A stretch of DNA of 64,000 bases from Amycolatopsis sp. WAC 01376 (GTDB taxonomy: Bacteria > Actinomycetota > Actinomycetes > Mycobacteriales > Pseudonocardiaceae). Shown here piece by piece: positions 48,278 to 57,293 of this stretch. A program made the position numbers and the translations under genes. Under the pieces are notes generated by a model. That model was not told where the DNA came from, searched no databases, and saw nothing but the letters and a program-made list of their open reading frames with translations. Location of the stretch: assembly GCF_003947415.1 (NCBI RefSeq), contig NZ_QHKL01000001.1:1736001-1800000 (forward strand), in the 5' to 3' direction. Position 1 is the stretch's first letter. Each line of letters opens with the position of its first letter.

Positions 48278-51022
48278 ATGTCAGCCATGGGAAAGGGTCC
48301 CGTGGTGGGAAAAGGAAACCAGGTGGCCCGTCGCGACAAGCGTCCCCGTGGGGGCGACGCGGCGGAACGGCATCCTCGTGTCGGCGGACGATGGCGGCTC
48401 CGGAACTGGCACCTGCGGACCAAGCTCTTCGTGGTGCTCCTGATCCCCGCGCTCGCGGTGGTCGCCCTCGTCGGGCTCCGGGTCGACTCGGATCTGCGTG
48501 ACGCCCGGCAGCTGGCCGAATTCGCCACCCGCGGCCGGGTCGACAGCACCGTCGCCGAAGCCGTGCACCAGCTCCAGCGTGAACGGGACCTCACCGTCCG
48601 GTTCGTCGCGGGCGATCGCAAGGGCGACGTCTCCGAACTGACCGAGCAGCGCAAGCGCGCCGACGAAGCCATCGGCACCTTCGACCGCACCCTCGGCGAA
48701 AGCAAGAACAGGCTCGGCGGCAAGGCCGCGACGAGTCTGCAACTGACCAGCGACCGCCTGCGCGTGCTCACCGGACTCCGGTTTTCCGCGGAACACTCGG
48801 CTTTTCCCGCCGACGCGGTGCTGCGCTCCTACAGCGAACTGATCTCCGGCCTGCTCGACATCAGCGATGCCACCGCCGCCGACGTATCCGATCCGGATCT
48901 GGGGAAGCTCCGCCTCGCGGGCAACGCCCTCGCGCGGGTCAAGGACCAGATGTCGGTCAAGCGCGCGATCATGGCGGCCGCGCTCGCCCAGGGCGGTCTC
49001 AACCGCGACCGGACCCGGGCGCTGCTCGGCGCGGAGGCCGAACTCGCCGCCGCCCGCAACGATTACCGCACCTTCGCGACACCCGAGCAGCAGCGGATGT
49101 ACGACGACACGGTGATCGGCCTGATCGTCGACATCGGCAACGACATGGTGGAGTCGGCGCTCATCCGCGCCGAGAACGATCAGGGGCTCGGCGGGCTGGA
49201 CCCGAACCAGTGGGACACCTCGGCCACCTACACGGTCAACCTGGCCCATCAGGTGCAGCAGGCGCTGCTCGTCCAGTTGCAGGAACGCACCGACACCCTG
49301 GCGGCACAGGCTAGAACGTCCGCGATCTGGGACGGCGGCATCGTGCTCGGCGTCCTGCTCGTCGCCGGGGTGCTCTCGGTGATCATCGCGCGTTCGCTGT
49401 TGCGGCCGCTGCGGATCCTGCGCCGCAGCGCGCTCCAGGTCGCCGAACACCAGCTCCCGGCGGCCGTCGCAGGTCTGCTCAGCGATCCCGAACCGCAGCC
49501 GGAGAACCTGCGGCGACGGCTGGCCGTCGCGCCGGTCCCGGTGTTCAGCCGCGAGGAACTCGGCCAGGTGGCGCGCGCGTTCGACGCGGTGCACGGCGAG
49601 GCGGTCCGGCTCGCCGGGGAACAGGCCATGCTGCGGGAGAACATCAACGCGATGTTCGTGAACCTGTCGCAGCGGAGCCAGGATCTGGTCGAGCGGCAGC
49701 TGTCCGTGCTGGACCGCATGGAGGCCGACGAACAGGATCCCGACACGCTCGCCGGGCTCTTCGAGCTCGACCACCTCGCGACCCGGATGCGCCGCAACAG
49801 CGAGAACCTGCTGGTGCTCTCCGGGACCGACGTCGTCCGTGAGGACGGTGGCGCCGTCGTCGCCGACGAGATCATCGGCGCCGCGCTCTCGGAGGTCGAG
49901 CACTACCAGCGGATCGAACTCGGCGCCGCGCCGCGGATCGCGGTGCGCGGCGAGGCCGTCAACGACCTCGTGCACGTGGTCTCCGAACTGCTGGAGAACG
50001 CGACCCGCTATTCGGACCGGAGCACGATGGTGCAGGTCGAGGGGCACGAGACCGAACGCGGCGAATGGCAGATCGAGATCACCGACCACGGCGCCGGGAT
50101 GCCGCAGGCGGAGATCGACCGCACCAACGCGCGGCTGGCGAACCCGCCGGACGTCGACGTCGAGGTTTCGCGGCGGATGGGCCTGTTCGTGGTCGCGACA
50201 CTGGCCGTCCGGCACCGGATCGATGTCCGCCTGCGGTCTGCCGACGGCGGCGGGATCACCGCGGTGGTCGTCGTGGTCGCCGCGCTCATCGTCGAAGCGC
50301 CCCAGGCCGCCCAACTGCCGGAGCCCCCGCCCGTCGTCGTCGTTTCCGAGCCGGAACCCGAGCCGCCGCTGGAAGTCCCGCCGCTGCCCGAACCGGAGGA
50401 GAGCGTCGAGGAGTCGCGGTTCGCGCCCGTGCTGGATCCCGGGCCGCTGCGGCGCGCTCCCGTCGTCGAACGCGAGACCCAGCCGGAGTGGCCGTCTTCG
50501 GACGACGACGCCGCCAACCATCTCGAGCTGGACTCGCCGACGGAGCGGATGCCCAAGTACCAGAGCGTGCTTTCGCAGTGGTTCGACCACGGCGGCCCGC
50601 GCGAAGGGCCTTCGCCCGCCGAACCCGGCCCGCCTTCCTTGCCCTCGTTCGAACCGGTGAAGGCGGCCGAGGGGAGCGCCGCGCGGGAGGAACCCGCGCA
50701 GGACCCGGACGAGCCGACCGAGCCGACGCTGAAGCCGGTGCGGCCGAAGGCTCTGGTGCCGAAAGAAAGGGCGCCGGAGCCGGAACCCGCTTGGCCGACA
50801 CCCGCCGAGCTGGAACAAGAGGACGGGGCGGAGGAGACCTGGCCGGTGCTGCCCGCCGTCGTTCCCGAGGCCCGGTCGCAGGACGACAGGCCGGAGAAGC
50901 CGCGAGGGGAGAGGCCGATACTCTCACTTTCCCCCGAAGCGGTCCGCGAACGGATGACCAGCCTGCAAGGCGGATTCCGGCGCGGTCGCCACGCCAGGGG
51001 TGACGACAACCCCTCGGACTAA
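48278..51022 (+). CDS. Conservon-type histidine kinase (orphan CvnA)
   Basis: The 914-residue sensor has TM1 (about 48-66, LFVVLLIPALAVVALVGL) and a large extracytoplasmic nitrate/nitrite-sensing-type helical domain (VHQLQRERDLTVRFVAGD). TM2 (about 355-378) and a HAMP domain (RPLRILRRSALQVAEHQLPA) follow. The kinase core has the H-box-like [22 protein letters not shown] (His499), N-box SELLENATRYS and DHGAGMP. The last 240 residues are Pro/Glu-rich with MPKYQSVLSQWFDHGG and a basic C-terminal MTSLQGGFRRGRHARG. It is a paralog of the kinase at 58963 but has no Roadblock, DUF742 or GTPase genes beside it. ATG 48278 chosen by analogy to that paralog (MSxMG). Confidence 0.88.
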   Translation: MSAMGKGPVVGKGNQVARRDKRPRGGDAAERHPRVGGRWRLRNWHLRTKLFVVLLIPALAVVALVGLRVDSDLRDARQLAEFATRGRVDSTVAEAVHQLQRERDLTVRFVAGDRKGDVSELTEQRKRADEAIGTFDRTLGESKNRLGGKAATSLQLTSDRLRVLTGLRFSAEHSAFPADAVLRSYSELISGLLDISDATAADVSDPDLGKLRLAGNALARVKDQMSVKRAIMAAALAQGGLNRDRTRALLGAEAELAAARNDYRTFATPEQQRMYDDTVIGLIVDIGNDMVESALIRAENDQGLGGLDPNQWDTSATYTVNLAHQVQQALLVQLQERTDTLAAQARTSAIWDGGIVLGVLLVAGVLSVIIARSLLRPLRILRRSALQVAEHQLPAAVAGLLSDPEPQPENLRRRLAVAPVPVFSREELGQVARAFDAVHGEAVRLAGEQAMLRENINAMFVNLSQRSQDLVERQLSVLDRMEADEQDPDTLAGLFELDHLATRMRRNSENLLVLSGTDVVREDGGAVVADEIIGAALSEVEHYQRIELGAAPRIAVRGEAVNDLVHVVSELLENATRYSDRSTMVQVEGHETERGEWQIEITDHGAGMPQAEIDRTNARLANPPDVDVEVSRRMGLFVVATLAVRHRIDVRLRSADGGGITAVVVVVAALIVEAPQAAQLPEPPPVVVVSEPEPEPPLEVPPLPEPEESVEESRFAPVLDPGPLRRAPVVERETQPEWPSSDDDAANHLELDSPTERMPKYQSVLSQWFDHGGPREGPSPAEPGPPSLPSFEPVKAAEGSAAREEPAQDPDEPTEPTLKPVRPKALVPKERAPEPEPAWPTPAELEQEDGAEETWPVLPAVVPEARSQDDRPEKPRGERPILSLSPEAVRERMTSLQGGFRRGRHARGDDNPSD

Positions 51023-51039
51023 AGCGAATTGGAAGGTCC

Positions 51040-51717
51040 ATGAGCCCGAAAACCGGCCTGCTGGAAGTGATCGCGCTGACCGCGGCGGACGCGGAGCGCG
51101 CACAGGAGGGCGGGGCCGATCGCCTCGAACTGGTCAGCGACATGGCCAGCGACGGTCTCACGCCGTCGGTCGAGACGCTGCGCGACGTACTCGCCGCCAC
51201 CGACCTTCCGGTGCGGGTCATGCTGCGCGACAACATGTCCTTCGCCGCCGGTGATCTCGACGGACTGCGCGCGGACGCCGTGCGGCTGATCGACGCGGGC
51301 GCCCGGGAGTTCGTGCTCGGTTTCCTGGACCTGGAAAGCGAAATCGACGTCCACGCCTGCGAGACCTTGGTCAAGGAACTCGACGGGCTGCCGTGGACCT
51401 TCCACCGCGCCATCGACCGCGCGCGGGACCCGTTGCGCGCCTACGACCAGCTGACCGCGCTCGGCTGCGACACGGTGCTCGCGGCCGGGCATCCGCACGG
51501 CGTGGCGCACGGACTTTCGGTGCTGCAGCGGCTCGCCCGCCGCTCGGCCGGGCCGCGGCTGCTGGTCGCCGGCGGCCTGCGGGCGCAGCAGGTGCATCTG
51601 CTGCGGGCGGGCGGGGTGGACGCGTTCCACGTCGGCAGCGCGGTCCGTCCCGGCGGCTGGGAGTCCGATGTGGACGTCGCGGCCGTTCGCGAGTGGGCGG
51701 CGCTGGTCAAGGAGTAG
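51040..51717 (+). CDS. cutC: Copper homeostasis protein CutC
   Basis: The 225-residue TIM-barrel protein has LEVIALTAADAERAQEGGADRLELVSDMASDGLTPS, VRVMLRD, FVLGFLDLESEID, TFHRAIDRARDP and VAGGLRAQQVHLLRAGGVDAFHVGSAVR, all CutC landmarks. Its link to copper is debated. It starts 17 nt after the orphan kinase gene (ATG 51040 after GGAAGG), so it may be cotranscribed with it. The next gene begins 89 bp on. Confidence 0.9.
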   Translation: MSPKTGLLEVIALTAADAERAQEGGADRLELVSDMASDGLTPSVETLRDVLAATDLPVRVMLRDNMSFAAGDLDGLRADAVRLIDAGAREFVLGFLDLESEIDVHACETLVKELDGLPWTFHRAIDRARDPLRAYDQLTALGCDTVLAAGHPHGVAHGLSVLQRLARRSAGPRLLVAGGLRAQQVHLLRAGGVDAFHVGSAVRPGGWESDVDVAAVREWAALVKE

Positions 51718-51806
51718 GCCGTACGCAAGGGGTCAGGTCCAGACCACATACGGTGATACGAGGTTGCATCTTCAACTATCGGGTTCCGACCAGATACCGT
51801 GTGGTC

Positions 51807-53390
51807 ATGGCTACCCGCACCGTACGTGACGCGACCAGGGAACTGCTGCGCGATCTGGGCCTGACCACCGTTTTCGGCAATCCCGGCACGACCGAGATCG
51901 CCTTCCTGACGGAATGGCCGGACGACTTCACCTACGTCCTCGCGCTCCACGAGGCGTCCGTCGTCGCGATGGCCGACGGGTACGCGCGGGCGACGCGGCG
52001 GGCGACGCTGGTGAACCTGCACTCCGCCGGCGGGGTCGGCCACGCGCTCGGGCACATCTTCACCGCGTACCGCAACAACGCGCCGCTGATCATCGTCGCC
52101 GGCCAGCAGACCAGGTCGCTGCTGCCGGACGATCCGTTCCTCGGTGCCGTCGAGGCGGCGAACTTCCCCAAGCCGTACGTGAAGTGGAGCTGCGAACCGG
52201 CGAGGGCCGAGGACGTCCCGGCGGCGCTGGCGCGGGCGTATCACGTCGCGACCCAGGCACCGATGGGTCCGGTGTTCGTCTCGGTACCCGTGGACGACTG
52301 GGACGTCGAGACCACGAAGCCGATCGTCTCCCGGCCGACGATCCGCGGTTTCGCGCCCGATCCGTCCGCTTTGGACGAATTGGTGTCCGCTTTGGACGCC
52401 GCCGAGCATCCGGCCATCGTGGTCGGCGCGGGTGTCGACGACGAGGGCGCCGTACCGGATCTCGTCGAGCTGGCCGAGAAGGTCGGCGCGGGCGTCTGGG
52501 CGTCGCCGATGGCGGCGCGTTGCTCGTTCCCCGAGGACCACCCGCAGTTCTTCGGTTTCCTGCAGCCGGAACGCAAAATGCTCGCGAGCGCGCTGATCGA
52601 CCACGACCTCGTGGTCGTCATCGGTGCCCCGGCGTTCATCTACCACGTGTACCGCGGCGAGTCGGAGATCTCGATGCCGCCGCTGTTCGTGGTCAACGCC
52701 GACGAACAGGTCCTCGCCAGGGCCGAGGCGGGCACCGGCATCCGCGCGACGCCGAAGCTCGCGATCCGCGCGCTGCTGGAGCGCGCCGCGCCGCGGGAGG
52801 CGCCGAAATCCCGCGCCCGGATGGAAAAGCCCGCCGCGGTCACCCCGATCACGCCGGGCTTCGCCTACTCGGTGATCTCGGAAGTCCTGCCGGACAACGC
52901 GATCGTCGTCGAAGAGACCCCGAGCCACCGCAACGAACTGCACGACCACCTGCCGATCAAGTCCACCGACTCCGGCTTCTTCACCGTCGCCAGCGGCACC
53001 CTGGGCTACGGCCTGCCCGCCGCCGTCGGCGTCGCGCTGGCCCGCCCGGACCGCAAGGTCGTCGCCATCCTCGGCGACGGGTCGAGCATGTACTGCGTCC
53101 AGGCACTGTGGACGGCGGCGCAGCAGCACCTGCCGGTGACGTTCGTGATCTTCGACAACTCGCAGTACGCCGCCGTGCGCATCCTCGGCGAGGCCGCGGG
53201 CGGCGAGAAGGTGCCGGGCGTCGACCTCGGCGGCATCGATTTCCCGGCGCTGGCGAAGAGCCTGGGGCTGGGAACGTCCGTCGTCGAGAAGGCCGAAGAC
53301 CTCAAGCCGACGCTGGAAGCCGCGCTGCCGGACGAGCGGCCGCATCTGGTGCACGTCCGCATCGACGCGAACCCCCGCACGCTGTACTGA
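51807..53390 (+). CDS. mdlC: Benzoylformate decarboxylase-like ThDP enzyme
   Basis: The 527-residue thiamine-diphosphate enzyme closely follows the Pseudomonas BFD layout. FGNPGTTEIAFL has Thr28 where BFD has the active-site Ser26; Glu49 in LHEAS; NLHSAGGVGHALG with His72; FIYHVY with His280; and GDGSSMYCVQALW with FDNSQYA for Mg-ThDP. All key residues but Ser are kept. It likely decarboxylates an aryl- or branched 2-oxo acid. No other mandelate-pathway genes are near. The upstream region has an imperfect inverted repeat (GACCACATACGGT/ACCGTGTGGTC) overlapping its leader. Confidence 0.88.
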   Translation: MATRTVRDATRELLRDLGLTTVFGNPGTTEIAFLTEWPDDFTYVLALHEASVVAMADGYARATRRATLVNLHSAGGVGHALGHIFTAYRNNAPLIIVAGQQTRSLLPDDPFLGAVEAANFPKPYVKWSCEPARAEDVPAALARAYHVATQAPMGPVFVSVPVDDWDVETTKPIVSRPTIRGFAPDPSALDELVSALDAAEHPAIVVGAGVDDEGAVPDLVELAEKVGAGVWASPMAARCSFPEDHPQFFGFLQPERKMLASALIDHDLVVVIGAPAFIYHVYRGESEISMPPLFVVNADEQVLARAEAGTGIRATPKLAIRALLERAAPREAPKSRARMEKPAAVTPITPGFAYSVISEVLPDNAIVVEETPSHRNELHDHLPIKSTDSGFFTVASGTLGYGLPAAVGVALARPDRKVVAILGDGSSMYCVQALWTAAQQHLPVTFVIFDNSQYAAVRILGEAAGGEKVPGVDLGGIDFPALAKSLGLGTSVVEKAEDLKPTLEAALPDERPHLVHVRIDANPRTLY

Positions 53391-53452
53391 GGCGCTGGGA
53401 GTACATGAAGGTGCCGGCGCACGATTTGGGTCTTTTGCGCGGCTTCGCGTGG

Positions 53453-53502
53453 GGGTCGTGAGTGGTAAAGGTCGTTCTAACGCTCATTACCACTCACGAC
53501 CC
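53453..53502. terminator. GTCGTGAGTGG hairpin
   Basis: GGGTCGTGAGTGGTAA (53453-53468) pairs with TTACCACTCACGACCC (53487-53502) around 18 nt. It lies between the convergent decarboxylase and ABC genes. The stem contains the same GTCGTGAGTGG as the terminal repeats at 24282/24492. Confidence 0.7.
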
Positions 53503-53539
53503 TCAGCGAGAACCGCACAACTACTCACCCCCCGACGAG

Positions 53540-54409
53540 TCAGCTCTTCGCGCGCACCTCGGAGGTGGCAGCGTCGGCTGCGGCGTCCTGCTGCGCGAGT
53601 TCGTACTCGGCCGCGTCGGAAGCCGCGGTGACGGCTTCCGGGGCGCCACCGTGCAGCAGCCGCGCCACTTCACCGCGCAGCGTCACGAACTCAGCGGACT
53701 CGCGCGTGGTGATCTGGTTCCGCTCCGCGGGCAGCCCGACCGGCAGATCCGCGACGATCTTGGCGGGTGACTTCGACAGCACCAGCACCCGGTCCGACAG
53801 GTAGACGCTCTCGTCGATGTCGTGCGTGACAACGAGAACCGTGCTGCCGTTCTCGCGCTGCACGCGCCGGGTCAGGTCTTCGAGTTCGAACCGCGTCTGC
53901 GCGTCGACCGACGCGAACGGCTCGTCCATCAGCAGCAGGGCGGGACGGCTGGCCAGTGCTCGCGCGATCGACACGCGCTGCTGCATACCGCCCGAGAGCT
54001 GCCACGGGAACTTCGAGCCGACTTCGGACAGGCCGACCGAATCCAGCGCCTCCTGCGCCCGCGTCCGGCGCTCGGAGCGGCTCAAGTTACGCCACCGCAA
54101 GGGGAATTCGACGTTCTTCGCAACCGAGAGCCACGGGAACAGCGAGCGGCTGTAGTCCTGGAACACCACGGCCAGATCCTCCGGCACGCCGGAGACGTCA
54201 TCGCCGTGCAGGCTGACGCGGCCGGACGTCGGCTTGATCAGCCCGGCGATGCAGCGCAGCAGCGTCGACTTGCCGCAGCCCGACGGACCGACGATGCTCG
54301 CGAGCTGTCCCGCTTCCACGGTGAACGACAGATCGTTGACCGCGATGTGCGCCTTTTCTCCCGCGCCGTAACGGTGGTTCAGCCCGGAGACTTCGAGCAT
54401 GGTTGACAT
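53540..54409 (-). CDS. NitT/TauT-family ABC transporter ATPase
   Basis: The 289-residue ATPase has Walker A GPSGCGKST, Q-loop VFQDYSRSLFPW, signature LSGGMQQR, Walker B LLLMDEPFASVD and H-loop VTHDIDES. These belong to the nitrate/sulfonate/taurine-type importers (SsuB/TauB). The last 50 residues extend past the domain with an Ala/Glu-rich tail. It is the last gene of the five-gene importer unit (binding proteins, two permeases, ATPase), 19 bp after the second permease. Confidence 0.93.
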   Translation of the reverse strand: MSTMLEVSGLNHRYGAGEKAHIAVNDLSFTVEAGQLASIVGPSGCGKSTLLRCIAGLIKPTSGRVSLHGDDVSGVPEDLAVVFQDYSRSLFPWLSVAKNVEFPLRWRNLSRSERRTRAQEALDSVGLSEVGSKFPWQLSGGMQQRVSIARALASRPALLLMDEPFASVDAQTRFELEDLTRRVQRENGSTVLVVTHDIDESVYLSDRVLVLSKSPAKIVADLPVGLPAERNQITTRESAEFVTLRGEVARLLHGGAPEAVTAASDAAEYELAQQDAAADAATSEVRAKS

Positions 54410-54428
54410 CTTGCTGACCCTTCGAAAA

Positions 54429-55262
54429 CTAGAGACGGCCGTTGCGGGTGGGCTGCCAGCGGAGCACTCTCTGCTCCACCGCGAGGAAGGCCGCGTTGAA
54501 CCCGAAGCCGAGGAGCCCGAGCAGGACGAGCCACGACCACATGAGCGGGAAGTCGAACGCCTGCTGGGCGTCCATCAGTGACCGGCCGATGCCGTTGTAG
54601 GAGCCGACCAGTTCCGAGATCACCATCAGCAGCAGGGAAATGGACAGGCTCAGCCGCAGCCCCGCGAAGATCTTCGGCCCGGCGGCGGGAAGCACGATCG
54701 AGCGCACCCAGTACGACCGCGGGGTCCGGAACGATTTCGCGGTGTCGATCTTCACCTGGTCCACCGACCGGACACCGTCCACGGTGTTGAGCAGCACCGG
54801 CCAGATCGCGCCGAAGATGATCGATCCGGTCTGCATGCCCGGCCCGAGTCCGAAAAGGACGATGAACACCGGGATCAGCGCGGGCGGCGGCACCGAGCGG
54901 AAGAACGCGAAAAGCGGTCCGACGTAGTCCATCCCGGTCCTGGACCGGCCGAGCATGACCCCCAGCGCGACGCCGATCGCGCCGGCCAGCAGCCAGCCGC
55001 CGAGTGTCCGGCCGAGGCTCGGCAGGACGTTGGCGAACACGGTGTCGGTGAGGAACAGTTGTGAGGCAGGGCCGGTGAACCACAGTTTCGCCGACGTGGT
55101 CAAGATTTCGGTCGGCGGCGGGAAGAACGGGCTCTCCGCGAGCCGGGTCGCGAGCTCCCAGATCCCGAGCAGGGCGAAGAAGAGCAGCCAGTTGCGGACG
55201 AGGATGCCGATACCCCGGCCCACGCGCCTGCCGACGCGGCTGGTCAGCGTGAGGGTCGTCAC
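54429..55262 (-). CDS. ABC transporter permease (inner subunit B)
   Basis: The 277-residue permease of the BPD_transp_1 class has about six helices. The EAA loop is VDQVKIDTAKSFRTPRSYWVRSIVLPAAGPKIF, followed by GLRLSLSISLLLMVISELVGSYNGIG. Start GTG 55262 overlaps the stop of the other permease (GTGA). It probably forms a heterodimer with it. Confidence 0.92.
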   Translation of the reverse strand: MTTLTLTSRVGRRVGRGIGILVRNWLLFFALLGIWELATRLAESPFFPPPTEILTTSAKLWFTGPASQLFLTDTVFANVLPSLGRTLGGWLLAGAIGVALGVMLGRSRTGMDYVGPLFAFFRSVPPPALIPVFIVLFGLGPGMQTGSIIFGAIWPVLLNTVDGVRSVDQVKIDTAKSFRTPRSYWVRSIVLPAAGPKIFAGLRLSLSISLLLMVISELVGSYNGIGRSLMDAQQAFDFPLMWSWLVLLGLLGFGFNAAFLAVEQRVLRWQPTRNGRL

Positions 55263-56029
55263 GAGACCGCCTCCCGGTCGACCGTGCTCCAGCGGAACGC
55301 CCGCCTGCCGATCATCTCGAGTCCGCCGTTGATGAGGAAGCCGAGCGCGCCGACCACCACGGTGCCCGCGAGCACGAGGTCGAACCTGGTGGAGCCGGTG
55401 CTGGCCTGCATGATGAAGTTGCCGATGCCGAGTTTGGCCCCGGCGAGGAATTCGGTGCTGACCACCGCGATCAGCGCGATGTTGGCGGACAGCCGGACCC
55501 CGGTGAACACGAACGGCGCGGTATGCGGCAGCGCCACCGACGTCAACGTCCGGAACTTGCTGGTACCGCAGGCTTTCGCGGTCTCCTGCAGGACGGGGTC
55601 GATCTCGCCGAGCGCGTAGATCGTGTTGAACATGATGGGCCACAACGACGCGTACACGGCCAGCGTGATCTTCGCTTCGGGGCCACCGCCGATCAGCAGG
55701 AGCACCAGCGGGATCAGCGCGACGGCGGGGATCGGCCGCAGGAACTCGATGACCACCGCGGTCGCGGTGCGCAGGCCGGGGATGCTGCCCAGCAGCAGAC
55801 CGGCGGGTACGGCGACGGCGACGGCGATCAGCAGGGCGATCGCCCACGCGAGGAACGTGGCGATCAGGTCCCGGATGAACTGCGTCTCGCCGAACTGTTC
55901 GAAGATCGTCACGAGGACGACGGTCGGCGGGGGAAGGAACTCTTTACGGACCAGGCCGGCCTGGACGATCGCTTCCCAGACGAGGAAGAAACCGGCCAGA
56001 CCGGCCAGGGCACGGAGAAGTCGTGGCAC
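55259..56029 (-). CDS. ABC transporter permease (inner subunit A)
   Basis: The 256-residue SsuC/TauC-like permease shows FLPPPTVVLVTIFEQFGE, FLRPIPAVALIPLVLLLIGGGPEAKI, the EAA loop DPVLQETAKACGTSKFRTLTSVALPHTAPFVFTGVR, and ANIALIAVVSTEFLAGAKLGIG. GTG 56029 is 8 nt after the stop of the binding-protein gene, with a weak AAGG. It differs in sequence from subunit B, so the channel is a heterodimer. Confidence 0.92.
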   Translation of the reverse strand: MPRLLRALAGLAGFFLVWEAIVQAGLVRKEFLPPPTVVLVTIFEQFGETQFIRDLIATFLAWAIALLIAVAVAVPAGLLLGSIPGLRTATAVVIEFLRPIPAVALIPLVLLLIGGGPEAKITLAVYASLWPIMFNTIYALGEIDPVLQETAKACGTSKFRTLTSVALPHTAPFVFTGVRLSANIALIAVVSTEFLAGAKLGIGNFIMQASTGSTRFDLVLAGTVVVGALGFLINGGLEMIGRRAFRWSTVDREAVS

Positions 56030-56037
56030 CTTGACCT

Positions 56038-57060
56038 TTATCCAGCTTGAGGGGCGAGCATCGGAGCGGCGTCGAGCTTGGCCGAGATCACTCCGGTCTG
56101 CAGCAGCAGATCCGGCACGCGCTGCAGGCGACGGGCGTCCAGGGTGGCCCCGAACGTCGGCAGCGTGAGCAGTGAGGCGGTTTCGGCGTCGACCTTGGCG
56201 TACTTGACGATCATCGGTTCGATCTTGGAGCGGTCGGCCGATTCGCGCACGGCCTTGGCCAGTGCGCGCTGGAACGCGGCCAGCGTCTTCGGGTTCTTGT
56301 CCACGAAGGAGCCGAGCGCGCCGAAGCCGGCCAGGGGGAAGTCCGTGGTGGCGCCGGTCGCGATGTCGACGATCGGGGTCGCGCCGACGACCTTGGAAGC
56401 CTGGGTCAGGAAGGGCTCGGGCAGGTAGCCCGCGTCGACCTGGCCCGAGCCGAGAGCGGCGGCGATGTTGGGCAGCTGCATCGGCACCCACTGGACCTTG
56501 CTGGTGTCGACGCCGTGGTCCTTCATCACCGAGACGGTGAGCAGGTGGGAGGCGGTGTTCTTGTCGGTGATCGCGATCTTCTTGCCCGCGAGGTCGTTGA
56601 TCGTCTTGACCGTGGAGTTCGGCACCGTGACGACCGCGTTGCTCTTGGGGCTGGCCGACACGGAGTCGGCGACGAGCCGGATGTCGGCGGCGCCCTTGCT
56701 CTTCGCGACGAAGAACGGCATGTAGGTGGAGAAGGCGATGTCGACCTCGCCACCGATCATCTTGGTCATCGCCTGCTGGCCGCTGGGGGCGTCGACGGCT
56801 TCGACCTCGAGACCTTCGGCCTTGAAGTAGCCGGCCTCCTGCGCCAGCCGCAGCGGAGCGAGGTCGACGACGGGCAGCAGGGCCACCTTGATCTTCGGTT
56901 TCTCCAGTGCGCCGTCACCACCACCGGACGCTTTGGACGTGTCATCGCCGCCGAGGGCGCCACAGGCACCCAACGTGGCCAGCATGAGCGCGCTCAGGGC
57001 GACGCCGATGGCACCTCGGCCTCTACGCGCACCACTCCTGCTCATGGCGTTTCGAAACAA
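56038..57060 (-). CDS. Solute-binding lipoprotein 1 of the ABC importer
   Basis: The 340-residue NMT1/SsuA-fold protein has a lipobox LATLGAC, a DLAPLRLAQEAGYFKAEGLEVE start to the ligand fold, GGEVDIAFSTYMPFFVAKS, VDAGYLPEPFLTQAS and the end RRLQRVPDLLLQTGVISAKL. It is a close paralog of binding protein 2. TTG 57060 was chosen because GAGGAG lies 6 nt upstream; an ATG 15 nt later has none. It captures a small anionic or amine-type solute and hands it to the permeases. The substrate is unknown. Confidence 0.9.
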   Translation of the reverse strand: MFRNAMSRSGARRGRGAIGVALSALMLATLGACGALGGDDTSKASGGGDGALEKPKIKVALLPVVDLAPLRLAQEAGYFKAEGLEVEAVDAPSGQQAMTKMIGGEVDIAFSTYMPFFVAKSKGAADIRLVADSVSASPKSNAVVTVPNSTVKTINDLAGKKIAITDKNTASHLLTVSVMKDHGVDTSKVQWVPMQLPNIAAALGSGQVDAGYLPEPFLTQASKVVGATPIVDIATGATTDFPLAGFGALGSFVDKNPKTLAAFQRALAKAVRESADRSKIEPMIVKYAKVDAETASLLTLPTFGATLDARRLQRVPDLLLQTGVISAKLDAAPMLAPQAG

Positions 57061-57140
57061 AGCCAGCTCCTCGGAAACAATGAATCACCGTTGGGGTTTT
57101 TTCATCCGTGTCGTGGCTTCGATTCGCCAGGCACGCGGTC

Positions 57141-57169
57141 ACCTTAGAGATTTGCCCACCTGCTCACAA
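57141..57169 (-). promoter_or_regulatory. Promoter of binding protein 1
   Basis: Minus-strand TTGTGA (57164-57169) and TAAGGT (57141-57146) are 17 bp apart. The 14-nt block around the -35 (GCTCACAATGGGTG on the plus strand, 57162-57175) is identical in the promoter of binding protein 2. Confidence 0.65.
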
Positions 57170-57180
57170 TGGGTGTTGTC

Positions 57181-57228
57181 AGCGGGTGATCATTTTAGGC
57201 CATTCGCCCGATCACCTGATCACCCGCT
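57181..57228. promoter_or_regulatory. Operator-like inverted repeat upstream of binding protein 1
   Basis: AGCGGGTGATCA (57181-57192) and TGATCACCCGCT (57217-57228) are perfect 12-bp complements with a 24-nt spacer, containing another GATCACC. It lies just upstream of the -35 in the 233-bp gap between the two binding-protein genes. GATCACCCG also occurs at about 58471, near the other promoter. Confidence 0.6.
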
Positions 57229-57293
57229 TGGACAACATTACTTTCAGTGATCGAATTACGGGTGGAACCGCAATTCGGAGTAACCGCGTGTCA

